A stretch of DNA of 19,152 nucleotides from Deinococcus sp. (GTDB taxonomy: Bacteria; Deinococcota; Deinococci; Deinococcales; Deinococcaceae), in assembly GCA_025351205.1 (NCBI GenBank), contig JANXWI010000564.1, forward strand, positions 1-19,152. The letters are read 5' to 3'. Shown piece after piece: positions 1-7,624 of this stretch. The notes under the pieces were generated by a model. The model was given only the letters and a program-made list of their open reading frames with translations, had not been told where the DNA came from and searched no databases. The stretch's first letter is position 1. The number at the start of each line of letters is the position of its first letter. The translations under genes and the position numbers were made by a program.

Positions 1-674
1 GCCCTGAACTGCTCGGCGACCATGTGCAGCGGCGAGGCGTTGCGGGCAAACTGGGCGGAGGTCTGGGGCTGGCCTGCGGCGCGCGCCATCGGAACCAGCG
101 GCAGGGCCTCGTTGATCATCTCCTCGGTCAGCAGTTCGGCAGGGTCGGCAAACCCCACCGCCTCGGCCCGCGACGAGATGATGCGGGTGGCCCAGTCCTG
201 CCCGGAGCGCGAGTAATGGGCATAGACCCTGGAAAGCGTGTTCTCGACCTTCTCGCACAGCATCCAGCGCTGCTGCTCAACCCAGACCTGAAACGCCGTG
301 CTGCCCAGGTCCTCCAGGCCGCACAGGGGCAGGCCCCGCAGGGTCGCCAGCCAGCTGGACAGTTCGGTCTGGTTCATCTCGTGTTCCTGAAGGGCGTGCC
401 ACTGGTCGATATCGGTGCTGATGCTCTCCAGATACAGCAGCTGGCGGCTGGCCGGGAAGATGTTCAGGCCAGCCGAGCGGATGCGCGCCAGTTCGACCCG
501 CAGGTTGGTGCGGGCCTCGGCAGTGTTCCAGAGCAGGTCGGCCAGCCGCTCACGGTGCTGCGGCAGCTTCTCGGCGGCCAGGTAGGCGATCAGGGCCACC
601 GCCTTGGCCGACAGCGGCACGGGCTGGGCATTCTGGGTGACGTGGGCGTGACCGAGCAGATGAACAGTGAGCAC
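1..674 (-). CDS. SARP/BTAD-like transcriptional activator, N-terminal part (cut by window edge)
   Basis: I translated this directly from the minus strand; the reading frame is open from a GTG at 674 to the window edge (about 224 residues). The start is supported by a TTGGAGG ribosome binding site 6-7 nt upstream. The first 70 or so residues read like the winged-helix DNA-binding domain of SARP/BTAD activators: a short beta strand ending LLG, then LSAKAVALIAYLAAE, then a segment with RLADLLW and the helix RTNLRVELARIRSAG. A helical region follows, consistent with a bacterial transcriptional activation domain (for example WLATLRGLPLCG and VWVEQQRW). In the family, large members carry an ATPase and TPR-like region after this, which would lie outside the window. 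It lies downstream of, and on the same strand as, the large lipoprotein gene, 441 bp away. Its targets cannot be told from the sequence; control of the polysaccharide cluster is only a guess. Confidence 0.8.
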   Translation of the reverse strand, partial: MLTVHLLGHAHVTQNAQPVPLSAKAVALIAYLAAEKLPQHRERLADLLWNTAEARTNLRVELARIRSAGLNIFPASRQLLYLESISTDIDQWHALQEHEMNQTELSSWLATLRGLPLCGLEDLGSTAFQVWVEQQRWMLCEKVENTLSRVYAHYSRSGQDWATRIISSRAEAVGFADPAELLTEEMINEALPLVPMARAAGQPQTSAQFARNASPLHMVAEQFR

Positions 675-770
675 CGGGAACCTCCAACAGGGCAACAGCA
701 GGGCCTGGGCGAGCGGGAACGACGTGGAATGAGAGGAAAAGAGGCGCGCGTGCGAGGCAGAGTGTGGCCC

Positions 771-828
771 TGACTGGAGGGCTGTGACTGGAGGGCTGTA
801 CAGTGCCGGTCCCCAACAGTGCCGGTCC
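771..828. repeat. Two adjacent short tandem duplications
   Basis: The 14-bp unit tgactggagggctg occurs twice in tandem, at 771-784 and 785-798. Immediately after it, acagtgccggtcc occurs at 800-812 and 816-828, a period of 16 bp. Both pairs are exact. They lie in the upstream region of the regulator gene. Confidence 0.9.
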
Positions 829-993
829 ACGAGAAGGACATGAACTCTGTTTCACGGTATTCTAATCGCACACACCATAAAAGGGACCGACACACATTGC
901 ATCTCTACTCATGAAGCCGCTGTTTATTCAGTTCACATGTAAGAGAATTGTCATTCTTTCTCTGTTAAGAGGCGGCGCGATCACCCAAACATA

Positions 994-1019
994 TGACCCT
1001 CACGAAAGTGTGAGGGTCA
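994..1019 (-). terminator. Hairpin, possible terminator of the large lipoprotein gene
   Basis: A perfect 10-bp inverted repeat, tgaccctcac at 994-1003 and gtgagggtca at 1010-1019, encloses a 6-nt loop (gaaagt). Read on the minus strand it is about 97 nt past the lipoprotein stop codon and is followed by TATGTTTGGG, a weak T-rich tail. The stem is strong but the U-tract is poor, so an operator or an mRNA-stabilising structure is also possible. Confidence 0.4.
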
Positions 1020-1054
1020 CAGCTGAACCGTATCTGATTGAGTGGACTGTCTAT

Positions 1055-1094
1055 GGAAACGGTGAAGGGGCGGCGGAAACGGTGAAGGGGCGGC
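1055..1094. repeat. Perfect 20-bp tandem duplication
   Basis: The unit ggaaacggtgaaggggcggc occurs at 1055-1074 and 1075-1094 with no mismatch. It lies just past the 3' end of the large lipoprotein gene (stop codon at 1116-1118 on the minus strand). Confidence 0.92.
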
Positions 1095-1115
1095 AGGAAG
1101 AGCAGCCAGGAACGC

Positions 1116-4100
1116 CTACCGACGCAGAATTTCGATGCCCGAAAGCGCCCCGTAATCCACGCTGGCGCTGAGCACGATTGTTATCTTGCCGCCCGTGACC
1201 TGTACCCCCGTCAGCGACCTGACCAGCGCGTTTTTGGGACCGACGGCCCCCACGATGTCGATGTTGCTCAGGTTGGGCGGGGTGAGGCCCTGGACACTGA
1301 CACTGAAGATTCGCTTGCCCGCCGTGGTCCAGAAGAGGTCGGCCATGTGCAGTTTCAGGTCGTAGGTGCCGTCGCCCAGCGGGACGTTGAAGGTCAGGAC
1401 GTGCGGCAGGCTGGGGTCGATGAAGCCTCGGTAGGTGGTGTACAGCTGCGGGTTGGCCGTGCCGCCGATTGGCCCGGCGTAAGGGTAGGGGTTGGGAGCC
1501 TGAGGTTCGTTGGGCGCGCTGTCCGGACTGAAGACGGCGTTGCCGTTGACGTCTCTGTCGGGCTGCCAGACCTGCCCTGCGGGGTCGGTGAAGGCCGGGC
1601 CGCCCACGTTGAGCAGCAGCGGGGCCGGACGGACATTGCTCACCACGTACATGTTGTCGTTGTAGTCGTAGTTGCCGCCGGTGTAGTCCATGATCATCAG
1701 GTACTGGCCGGGCAGCGGGGTTCTGCCGGGGCCATAGAGCTGGAAGAAGCGCACGAAGTTGCCGCAAAACACGTTGGTCTTGCCGCCGGTACAGGAGTTG
1801 AGTTGCGGATTGATCACCGGATCGCTGTACGCGCCCCCGTCGGTCTTGAAACCAAAGGTCGCGCCACTGCCGGTGGGCGTGAAGGTCGCGGTGGTCAGCG
1901 GGGAACCATCCTCGTTTCTGGGCAGGATGCTCTGGCTGTCCAGCCGGTTGTGGGTGTAGAGCTGTGTGGTGCCGCCGGGATTGCCCTTGTCGTACCTGGA
2001 CAGAAAGCCGTAGGTCCCCTGGTTGTGAAAGGCCGCGATCTGGGTCACCTTCACCGGCTGGGCGGGGTCCAGGGACTGCCAGTACCCGGACAGCACCTCG
2101 TCGCTGGTCTGGGGCGTGACGCGGCCACTCAGCGCCCCGATCTCGGTGGTGCTGGCCGGAATCACGCTGCTGTACCCGAACAGCGACGCGATCTGACCCA
2201 CGCTCGGCTCGACGCCGTTCTCGGAATAGGTCTGGAACAGGCCCGCCAGCGTGACGGGCAGCGGACTGCGGGCCGCGTCGTTGGAGACGATGTTCAGCTG
2301 GGCGTCGAAACGGACGGCGGGCGTGTAGCCGCCCGAGGTGCCCACGAACTTCAGGGTCACGTCGACGAAGGCTCCGGCGGCAATGTCCAGGGGCAGGGTC
2401 GGGGCCGGATCGAGCTTCCAGTTCACGCCGCTGCGCCCGTCGGTGTTCATGATGTCCAGGGCCGTGACGTGCAGCACGCCGGGGCCAGCGTTGCTCAGGC
2501 GCAGGCCGTTGGTGTTGTGAACCACGTCTCCGTAGGTGGTGTTGCGCACGCCGATGTCGTTGAAGACCAGCCGCGTGTCGGAGGGCAGCACCGACAGGTT
2601 CCGGACGCTGAGCAGGGGGGCCGCGCCGCCCAGGACCACCACCGTGACGCTGGCCGGGGCCGAAACATTGCCGCTGCGGTCCACGGCCACCACCCGGTAG
2701 TACACGGTGGTTCCTGCCGGGGCCGCGCTGTCGAGGTAGGCCGAGGTGGTGAGCAGCGCGGTGTTCAGGGTGGTGAAGGGACCGGCGGCGCTGGCGCTGC
2801 GCGACACCACGTATCCGGCCAGGTCGCTCTCGGTGTTGTCGGCCCAGTCCAGGCTGACACCGCCCGGCGTGCTCACACCACTCAGGCTGGCGGGCGTGGC
2901 CGGGGGCGTGGTGTCTGTCGGCCCGCAGCTCACCTTTGCGTCGCCCCAGTCGGCGTGGTCGTAGTAGTTGTTGTCGCCGCCGTCTGTGACCACCAGCCGC
3001 AGGGTCTGCACGCCCGTCACGTTCACGCTGACTGCTTTGGCACTGTCGGTGCCGCGCAGCACTCCGCTGTCGTAGAGCTTGGTGGTGCCCGCAGCCGCAG
3101 CCGCCCCGCTCCAGAGCTGAAACACGACGCTGCCGTTGTTGCCCACCTCGTCGTCCAGGCCCACCTGGGCACTGAACACGCTGCAATTGGCACCCAGCAC
3201 GTAACTCACTTCCGAATTGGCGTGCGTGCCCAGGCCCTTGGCGTATACCTGCCCGCCGATGGTCAGGGGTTTGCCGTCGCCCGCTCCCTGCTCGCCGTTG
3301 CTCTGGTTGCGCTCCACCGGACCCCAGCCGTTACTGGCGCTCTGCCAGCCCAGGTCGCTGAGCTGGGTATCACCCGCAGCGGGGGCGGTGCTTTCACAGC
3401 TCACGCGGGCGTCGCCCCAGTCGGCGTGGTCGTAGTCGATGCTGTCGCCGCCGTTGGTGACCACCAGCCTCAGGGTCTGCACCCCCGTCACATTGACGCT
3501 GACCGCCTTGGCGCTGTCCACGCCGCGCAGCACGCCACTGTCGTAGAGCTTGGTCGCGCCGTTCCAGAGCTGGAAGTTGACGCTGCCGAGGTTGCCCACC
3601 TCGTCGTCCAGGCCCACCTGGGCGCTGAAAACGGTACAGAAACCGCCCAGGGTGTACTGGATCTCCGATCCGGCGTGAACGCCCAGGCCCTTCTGGTACA
3701 CCTGTCCGCCGATGGTCAGAGGCTTGCCGTCGCCCGCTCCCTGCTCACCGTTGCTCCGGTCCTTCTCGATGGGTCCCCAGGCGTTGGTGGCGCTGGTGTA
3801 GCTCAGATCGGACAGAAAGTTGTCGGTGCTGGCCAGGCGGCCCATGTCCCCAGACCCCTGAACACCCACCCAGGGGTAGCTTTTGCCGCCAGCGTACGGG
3901 TTGCTGCCCGGCGGAGCGGTCTCCACCCGGTCTGACCAGGGGTACGACACCCCGCCCGCGTAGGGGTTGACCGCGCCGCCGCTGCCCTCCGTACCACCCT
4001 GAGAACCGCCCACGGCGGGCGTGCCCGGCTGGCTACAGGCCGTGAACAGCAGCGCCGCCCCGACCCCCAGCAGACCGATCAGCGATCTGAATCGGCGCGT

Positions 4101-4154
4101 CTGCGGCCTGCCCCTGCCACCTGAGTTGTTCCTGCCAGCGTTCCTTTCCGACAT
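1116..4154 (-). CDS. Large multidomain lipoprotein with tandem NPCBM, FN3 and malectin-like domains
   Basis: A 1012-residue predicted envelope lipoprotein, probably glycan-binding. I chose ATG 4154 because GGGGGAGG lies just upstream; the frame is open to a GTG at 4172, but that codon has no ribosome binding site. Residues 22-40 form a lipoprotein signal ending in lipobox LFTAC, with Cys40 as the lipidated residue. NPYAGGxSYPW occurs twice (63-73 and 85-95). Two very similar NPCBM-type modules follow (about 112-253 and 262-410), each with NGEQGAGDGKPLTIGGQVY and YDHADWGDA. Then come an FN3 domain (415-506), an ASH/choice-of-anchor-like beta domain (513-639), a module shared with the lipoprotein at 9174 (640-844, ending in an acidic DYxxGNYDYND segment) and a malectin-like domain (845-1012). 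No catalytic site is evident. Its role in retaining or organising the polysaccharide is inferred from domains and position. Confidence 0.88.
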   Translation of the reverse strand: MSERNAGRNNSGGRGRPQTRRFRSLIGLLGVGAALLFTACSQPGTPAVGGSQGGTEGSGGAVNPYAGGVSYPWSDRVETAPPGSNPYAGGKSYPWVGVQGSGDMGRLASTDNFLSDLSYTSATNAWGPIEKDRSNGEQGAGDGKPLTIGGQVYQKGLGVHAGSEIQYTLGGFCTVFSAQVGLDDEVGNLGSVNFQLWNGATKLYDSGVLRGVDSAKAVSVNVTGVQTLRLVVTNGGDSIDYDHADWGDARVSCESTAPAAGDTQLSDLGWQSASNGWGPVERNQSNGEQGAGDGKPLTIGGQVYAKGLGTHANSEVSYVLGANCSVFSAQVGLDDEVGNNGSVVFQLWSGAAAAAGTTKLYDSGVLRGTDSAKAVSVNVTGVQTLRLVVTDGGDNNYYDHADWGDAKVSCGPTDTTPPATPASLSGVSTPGGVSLDWADNTESDLAGYVVSRSASAAGPFTTLNTALLTTSAYLDSAAPAGTTVYYRVVAVDRSGNVSAPASVTVVVLGGAAPLLSVRNLSVLPSDTRLVFNDIGVRNTTYGDVVHNTNGLRLSNAGPGVLHVTALDIMNTDGRSGVNWKLDPAPTLPLDIAAGAFVDVTLKFVGTSGGYTPAVRFDAQLNIVSNDAARSPLPVTLAGLFQTYSENGVEPSVGQIASLFGYSSVIPASTTEIGALSGRVTPQTSDEVLSGYWQSLDPAQPVKVTQIAAFHNQGTYGFLSRYDKGNPGGTTQLYTHNRLDSQSILPRNEDGSPLTTATFTPTGSGATFGFKTDGGAYSDPVINPQLNSCTGGKTNVFCGNFVRFFQLYGPGRTPLPGQYLMIMDYTGGNYDYNDNMYVVSNVRPAPLLLNVGGPAFTDPAGQVWQPDRDVNGNAVFSPDSAPNEPQAPNPYPYAGPIGGTANPQLYTTYRGFIDPSLPHVLTFNVPLGDGTYDLKLHMADLFWTTAGKRIFSVSVQGLTPPNLSNIDIVGAVGPKNALVRSLTGVQVTGGKITIVLSASVDYGALSGIEILRR
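2925..3821 (-). repeat. Tandem duplication of an NPCBM domain inside the lipoprotein gene
   Basis: The segments 3396-3821 and 2925-3371 encode two consecutive NPCBM modules. They are nearly the same over long stretches: both contain SNGEQGAGDGKPLTIGGQVY, VFSAQVGLDDEVGN and DSAKAVSVNVTGVQTLRLVV. The second copy has an extra alanine-rich insert (SGAAAAAGTT). This points to an internal gene duplication that is fairly recent or kept alike by conversion. Confidence 0.85.
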
Positions 4155-4184
4155 ACCCCTCCCCCACTTCACGACGAACAGATG

Positions 4185-4237
4185 TTGAAACGAACAGGAT
4201 TCAAACCGACTGCTGGACCGAGGTTCTGTGACGTCAC
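4185..4237. promoter_or_regulatory. Candidate operator sites upstream of the large lipoprotein gene
   Basis: There are two inverted repeats within about 85 bp upstream of the lipoprotein start: TTGAA-N10-TTCAA at 4185-4204 and the perfect 10-bp palindrome GTGACGTCAC at 4228-4237. Symmetry and position suit regulator binding, but no known operator consensus is matched and short palindromes occur by chance. Confidence 0.25.
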
Positions 4238-4250
4238 GCCCCGCAGGACG

Positions 4251-4372
4251 ACAGTGCCGCTGAAAACAGTGCCGCTGAAAACAGTTTTGCTGAAAGTGGT
4301 GCCTGGACCAGCGACTCAGACCAGCGACTCAAACCAGCTGCACAGGCCAGCTGCACAGGCCAGCTGCACAGG
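4251..4372. repeat. Composite array of three different short tandem repeats
   Basis: Three repeat families lie almost end to end. The 15-bp unit acagtgccgctgaaa is at 4251-4265 and 4266-4280, with a diverged third copy at 4281-4295. The 13-bp unit accagcgactcag is at 4307-4319, with a copy differing at the last base at 4320-4332. The 13-bp unit ccagctgcacagg occurs three times without mismatch (4334-4346, 4347-4359, 4360-4372). The units are unrelated to one another, so this is not the expansion of a single satellite. Confidence 0.92.
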
Positions 4373-4762
4373 CCCGTCCCGAGGCAACGAAAATTCTCCG
4401 TGTTGCACGGTAGGACCAGCATGGGCAGCGGGCCGTAAACGTTTCGTTGCAGCGCCGGAGGCTGTCAGGGCCAGTCCCGGCGGCGTGCGTGGGGTACCGG
4501 CCATGTGCGGTGCCCGGCCAGTCCTCGCCGCGCAGCGGGCCATTTATCTAACATTTACGGGCGCGCCCTACCCTGAATGCAGGACAGAACGGTGGACCCG
4601 GCCTGCTTGACCCAGTCTCCGCTCCCGGCCCCATGTTCGTTTCGGCCCCAGCCCACACACCAGCCCCAGCCGGTACTCAGCCCGACCCGCACCCGTTTCA
4701 CCGGCTTTCCACTGCCCTGGCACCCCTCGCCCTGGCAGCACCGGAAAGAAAGGACCTCTGCC

Positions 4763-6364
4763 GTGCATCAACTCCGCTCATCCTCTGACACGCGGGCCAC
4801 CCGTTCGCCGCTGCTGCCTAAAAAGTTCCGGGCAGCCCTGCCGCTGTGGCTGCTGGCCCTGGGCATCGCCGGGGTGATAGGCGCGCTGGTGGCCTGGAAC
4901 CCTGCCGTTGCCAGCATTCTGGTGGCCGTGGGGCTGGTGGGCAGCACCACCGTGGCCCTGAGGGCGCAGCTTCCCCGGCTGGCGCTGTCTTTTCTGGGCG
5001 TCTGCCTGCTGGGCTACGCGCTGCTGGGCAAGGGGTTTGCCTACATCGGCGTGCCGCCGCTGTTCGTGGGCGAGATGGCCCTGGGCCTGTGCCTGCTGGC
5101 GCTGCTGCTGCGCGGCAAACCGGGGCTGCTGGGCAGGTCGCCGCTGCTGTACCTGCTGCTGGCGTACATGGCTGTGGGCCTGGTCGCCACCGTACCCTTT
5201 GTGCCGAAATACGGCGTCGATGCGGTGCGCGACGCCGTTCTCTGGGGCTACGGCCTGTTCGCGCTGTGCGTGGCGGTGCTTCTGGTGCAGTACGGCTGGG
5301 TGTTGAACGCCGTGCGGCAGTACGCCCGCCCACTGCCGTTGTTTCTGTGTGTCGCGCCGTTTCTGCTGCTGGCGGGCAGGCTGCTGAACGGAACAGGTCC
5401 AAAACTTCCCGGGACCCAGGTGCCCCTGCTGGACCTCAAAGGCGGAGACGTGGCCGTCGTTCTGGCGATAATCGCGACGTTTCTGCTGCTGGGACTGCAC
5501 CGCCTGCCGGAATTTGGCGCTGCCGGACGCGCCCTGGGCCAGAAACGCGAGTGGCTGTGGTGGCTTTTGTGGATCGCCACCGCCGCAATTCCACTGTTCC
5601 GGGTTCGGGCCGGGCTGCTGGCCGTGAGCGCGGCCATCCTGATTGTGGTGGTGGGCCGCGCTGCGAGCCGCTGGCAGAAACCGCTGCTGACCCTGCTCGG
5701 CACCTTCGCAGTTCTGGCGGTCTTCAACGTGCAGATTCAGCTCGGTGGCCGCACCACGGTTTCGGTGGAGTCGCTGCTGGTGAATTTGCAGAGCATCAGT
5801 TCCTCGACCACCGGCGATGAGAGCCGCGACGGCTCCAGACGGTGGCGGCTGCTGTGGTGGAACGACATTGCCAACTACACCGTTCACGGCCCCTATTTCT
5901 GGACCGGCAAGGGATACGGCCTGAATCTGGCCGACGCTGACGGGTATCAGCTGGGCTACGCCAGCGGTGAGGCGACGCTGCGCAGCCCACACAATGTTCA
6001 CCTGAACATTCTGGCCCGCTCCGGGATACCCGGACTGCTGGCCTGGGCAGCCCTGCAACTCACGTTTGCAGGCATGCTGACGCTGGCCTACCGGCGGGCC
6101 AGGGCCAGAGGACAGGACCTGTGGGCCAAGCTGAACCTCTGGACCCTCGCCAGCTGGGCAGCCTTCATGATCAACGCTTCTTTCGACGTCTATCTGGAAG
6201 GACCGCAGGGCGGCATCCTGTTCTGGAGCTTTTTCGGTTTCGGGATGGCGCTTCTGGAGGTGCAGCGGCGCGGCGCGGCGACGGGGCCGCTCAGCTGGCT
6301 GCTGCCCGCAACAGACCCCGCCGATGCCCAGGCGCGGCAGACGGCGGGCGGGGCCGTCCGGTGA
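4763..6364 (+). CDS. O-antigen ligase/polymerase-like membrane protein (Wzy_C family)
   Basis: A 533-residue polytopic inner-membrane protein expected to polymerise or ligate lipid-linked glycan units outside the membrane. I chose GTG 4763, which follows an AAGGA box by 8 nt. The frame runs up to an ATG at 4577, but that extension is Pro/Thr/Gln-rich with no membrane segment and looks non-coding. Many hydrophobic segments fill the protein, beginning with the leucine-rich helix at about residue 25. Family features are FRVRAGLLAVSAA at 279-291, matching the Arg-containing Wzy_C region, and a large polar loop with GKGYG and the SPHNVH motif (His410), followed by LARSGIPGLLAW. The next gene overlaps its stop codon by 4 nt (GTGA). 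Sequence alone does not separate ligase (WaaL) from polymerase (Wzy); the cluster's flippase makes Wzy plausible. Confidence 0.85.
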   Translation: MHQLRSSSDTRATRSPLLPKKFRAALPLWLLALGIAGVIGALVAWNPAVASILVAVGLVGSTTVALRAQLPRLALSFLGVCLLGYALLGKGFAYIGVPPLFVGEMALGLCLLALLLRGKPGLLGRSPLLYLLLAYMAVGLVATVPFVPKYGVDAVRDAVLWGYGLFALCVAVLLVQYGWVLNAVRQYARPLPLFLCVAPFLLLAGRLLNGTGPKLPGTQVPLLDLKGGDVAVVLAIIATFLLLGLHRLPEFGAAGRALGQKREWLWWLLWIATAAIPLFRVRAGLLAVSAAILIVVVGRAASRWQKPLLTLLGTFAVLAVFNVQIQLGGRTTVSVESLLVNLQSISSSTTGDESRDGSRRWRLLWWNDIANYTVHGPYFWTGKGYGLNLADADGYQLGYASGEATLRSPHNVHLNILARSGIPGLLAWAALQLTFAGMLTLAYRRARARGQDLWAKLNLWTLASWAAFMINASFDVYLEGPQGGILFWSFFGFGMALLEVQRRGAATGPLSWLLPATDPADAQARQTAGGAVR

Positions 6365-7563
6365 GCGCTCAGCGGCGGCCCCGCGTCTTGCAGGTGATTC
6401 ACCACCTGGACCTGGGCGGCTCCGAAGAGGTGGCGATTTCGCTGAGCGAGCAGTTGCAGGGCGAATACGACCTGAGCTTCTTCGCCGTCAGAGGAATTCG
6501 CGACACGGCGGTGGGGCAGGCCATGAAAAGGCGTCTCGACCAGATTGGCGCGCGTGTCCACAGCGGAACGACCCTGGAACTCAAGCGGGGCGGATTTCTG
6601 GTGGCCGCCGCGCGTCTGGCCGCCCTGACCCGCCGCCTGCGACCCGACATCGTGCATCTGCACACCGAGGTTCCCGAACTGACCCACGCGTTTTCGCAGG
6701 GATTTCTGGGCAGCGCCGCCGGACGCCCCTCTGTGCTGACCCGGACGCTGCACAACACTGTTTACTGGGGACCGTGGCAGTGGCTGGGGTCGCAGGTCGA
6801 GAAGCGCCTGTCGGCGGTCACTGCTCTGGCCTGCTCGAACGCGGCGCTGGAAGGCATGCAGTCGTTCCGTACCGGCAACGGGCTGGCACCGCTGGCTCCA
6901 GCAGTCCGCCGGGTCATCTACAACGGGGTCGCTCCGGCCACCACCGCCAGAACGGCGCGCGCTGCCGGGCCACTGCGGGTCATGGTGGCTGGGCGGCTCG
7001 AACCGCAAAAAGGCGTCGATCTGCTCCCGGCGATTGTGGCCCGCGCCGCCTCGCTGGGCCACCCGCCTGCCGAGCTGAATATTTATGGTTCTGGCAGCCT
7101 GCAACCGGACCTGGAAGGCTGGGCCGCTCAGGGCGTGCCGGGCTGGACCATCAACCTGTTGGCGCCCACCCCCCATCTGCGCGAGCTGATGGCGCAGCAC
7201 GACCTGCTGCTGATGCCGTCGCGCTTTGAAGGGCTGGCGCTGGTCGCTGCGGAGGCGCTCATGGCTGGCCTTCCGGTGATCGGGACCCGGATTGCGGGGT
7301 TGAGCGAGGTGTTTCCCGATCAGTATCCGCTGCTCGCGCCCCCGGAAGATTCTCTGGCGATAGGTGAGCTGCTGGCCGAGTCGCTTCGGGACACGCAGCG
7401 TCTTCTGGCGCTCTCACAGGGCTGGATCGCGCTGACCACCGAGAAGTTCAGCGCCTCCCGGATGGGCCGTGAGTACGGAGAAATGTACCGGCAACTGCTT
7501 CAGGGCAGCGTCACAGGCGCGGCGTCTCGGCTGGCCGAGAGTCAGGCGACGGAACGCGTATGA
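6361..7563 (+). CDS. Glycosyltransferase family 4 (GT-B fold)
   Basis: A 400-residue cytoplasmic glycosyltransferase that would add one sugar to the lipid-linked repeat unit. The start is GTG 6361, which overlaps the previous stop as GTGA, so translation is probably coupled. The N-terminal Rossmann half begins PRVLQVIHHLDLGGSEE, the glycine-rich acceptor-side loop typical of GT4. The C-terminal half starts at RVMVAGRLEPQKGVD, and the donor-binding EX7E motif is Glu290 and Glu298 within SRFEGLALVAAEALMAGLPVIG. Length is normal for the family. The donor and acceptor sugars cannot be told from sequence. The stop codon lies inside a short duplicated sequence (cgcgtatga, 7555-7563 and 7569-7577). 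Confidence 0.9.
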   Translation: MSAQRRPRVLQVIHHLDLGGSEEVAISLSEQLQGEYDLSFFAVRGIRDTAVGQAMKRRLDQIGARVHSGTTLELKRGGFLVAAARLAALTRRLRPDIVHLHTEVPELTHAFSQGFLGSAAGRPSVLTRTLHNTVYWGPWQWLGSQVEKRLSAVTALACSNAALEGMQSFRTGNGLAPLAPAVRRVIYNGVAPATTARTARAAGPLRVMVAGRLEPQKGVDLLPAIVARAASLGHPPAELNIYGSGSLQPDLEGWAAQGVPGWTINLLAPTPHLRELMAQHDLLLMPSRFEGLALVAAEALMAGLPVIGTRIAGLSEVFPDQYPLLAPPEDSLAIGELLAESLRDTQRLLALSQGWIALTTEKFSASRMGREYGEMYRQLLQGSVTGAASRLAESQATERV

Positions 7564-7577
7564 GGGTGCGCGTATGA
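7555..7577. repeat. Direct repeat duplicating a stop-codon region
   Basis: The 9-bp sequence cgcgtatga occurs at 7555-7563, where its last three bases are the stop codon of the GT4 gene, and again at 7569-7577, where atg 7574-7576 can start a mini-ORF. The period is 14 bp. Confidence 0.75.
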
Positions 7578-7624
7578 ATGGGTGGGGCCTCGGTAAAGAC
7601 GCCTCAGAGGGAACAGGGCTGTGA
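7574..7624 (+). CDS. Possible 16-residue mini-ORF coupling two glycosyltransferase genes
   Basis: ATG 7574 opens a 16-codon frame (MNGWGLGKDASEGTGL) whose TGA at 7622-7624 overlaps the GTG start of the next glycosyltransferase as GTGA. A GAGGG ribosome binding site (7562-7566) lies 7 nt upstream of its ATG. The arrangement suits ribosome reinitiation across the 57-nt gap between the two genes. The peptide resembles nothing I know. It could equally be a chance frame. Confidence 0.35.
   Translation: MNGWGLGKDASEGTGL

Larger units (their letters stand above)
675..1115. other. Intergenic region between two minus-strand genes
   Basis: No convincing gene is present in this 441-bp stretch. It holds three short perfect tandem or near-tandem duplications (771-798, 800-828 and 1055-1094), an AT-rich island at about 840-970, and a hairpin at 994-1019. 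The AT-rich island is the likely place for the promoter of the regulator gene. On the minus strand a TAGAAT box (859-864) resembles a -10 element, but I see no matching -35 at normal spacing. Confidence 0.6.
4155..4762. other. Divergent intergenic region, rich in tandem repeats
   Basis: This 608-bp gap separates the minus-strand lipoprotein from the plus-strand polysaccharide genes, so it should hold promoters in both directions, although I cannot identify one with confidence. It contains a repeat array (4251-4372), a perfect palindrome (4228-4237), a TTGAA-N10-TTCAA inverted repeat (4185-4204), and a gcaacgaaa/tttcgttgc inverted pair at 4384-4392 and 4442-4450. The open frame upstream of 4763 is rich in Pro, Thr and Gln and does not look coding. 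Confidence 0.6.

Noticed and set aside
24..773. 249-residue plus-strand open frame
   Set aside because: It is antisense to the SARP/BTAD-like gene; its translation is Gly/Gln/Arg-rich with no domain features, while the minus-strand frame has a clear start, ribosome binding site and family pattern.
771..1094. CRISPR-like array
   Set aside because: The repeats are too short, directly abut each other, and have no spacers; no Cas-like protein is in the window.
911..1171. 86-residue plus-strand frame starting in the AT-rich island
   Set aside because: No ribosome binding site, runs antisense into the lipoprotein 3' end, and spans the 20-bp duplication and the hairpin.
1347..3935. 862-residue plus-strand open frame opposite the lipoprotein gene
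   Set aside because: Val/Gly/His-rich translation typical of the antisense of GC-rich coding DNA; the NPCBM and malectin-like domains on the other strand are unambiguous.
4182..4610. 142-residue frame across the repeat array
   Set aside because: Its apparent TVPLK repeats come only from the 15-bp DNA repeat; no ribosome binding site and no coding-like composition.
4577..4762. N-terminal extension of the O-antigen ligase-like protein
   Set aside because: Pro/Thr/Gln-rich with no membrane segment; GTG 4763 has a ribosome binding site and gives a normal start.
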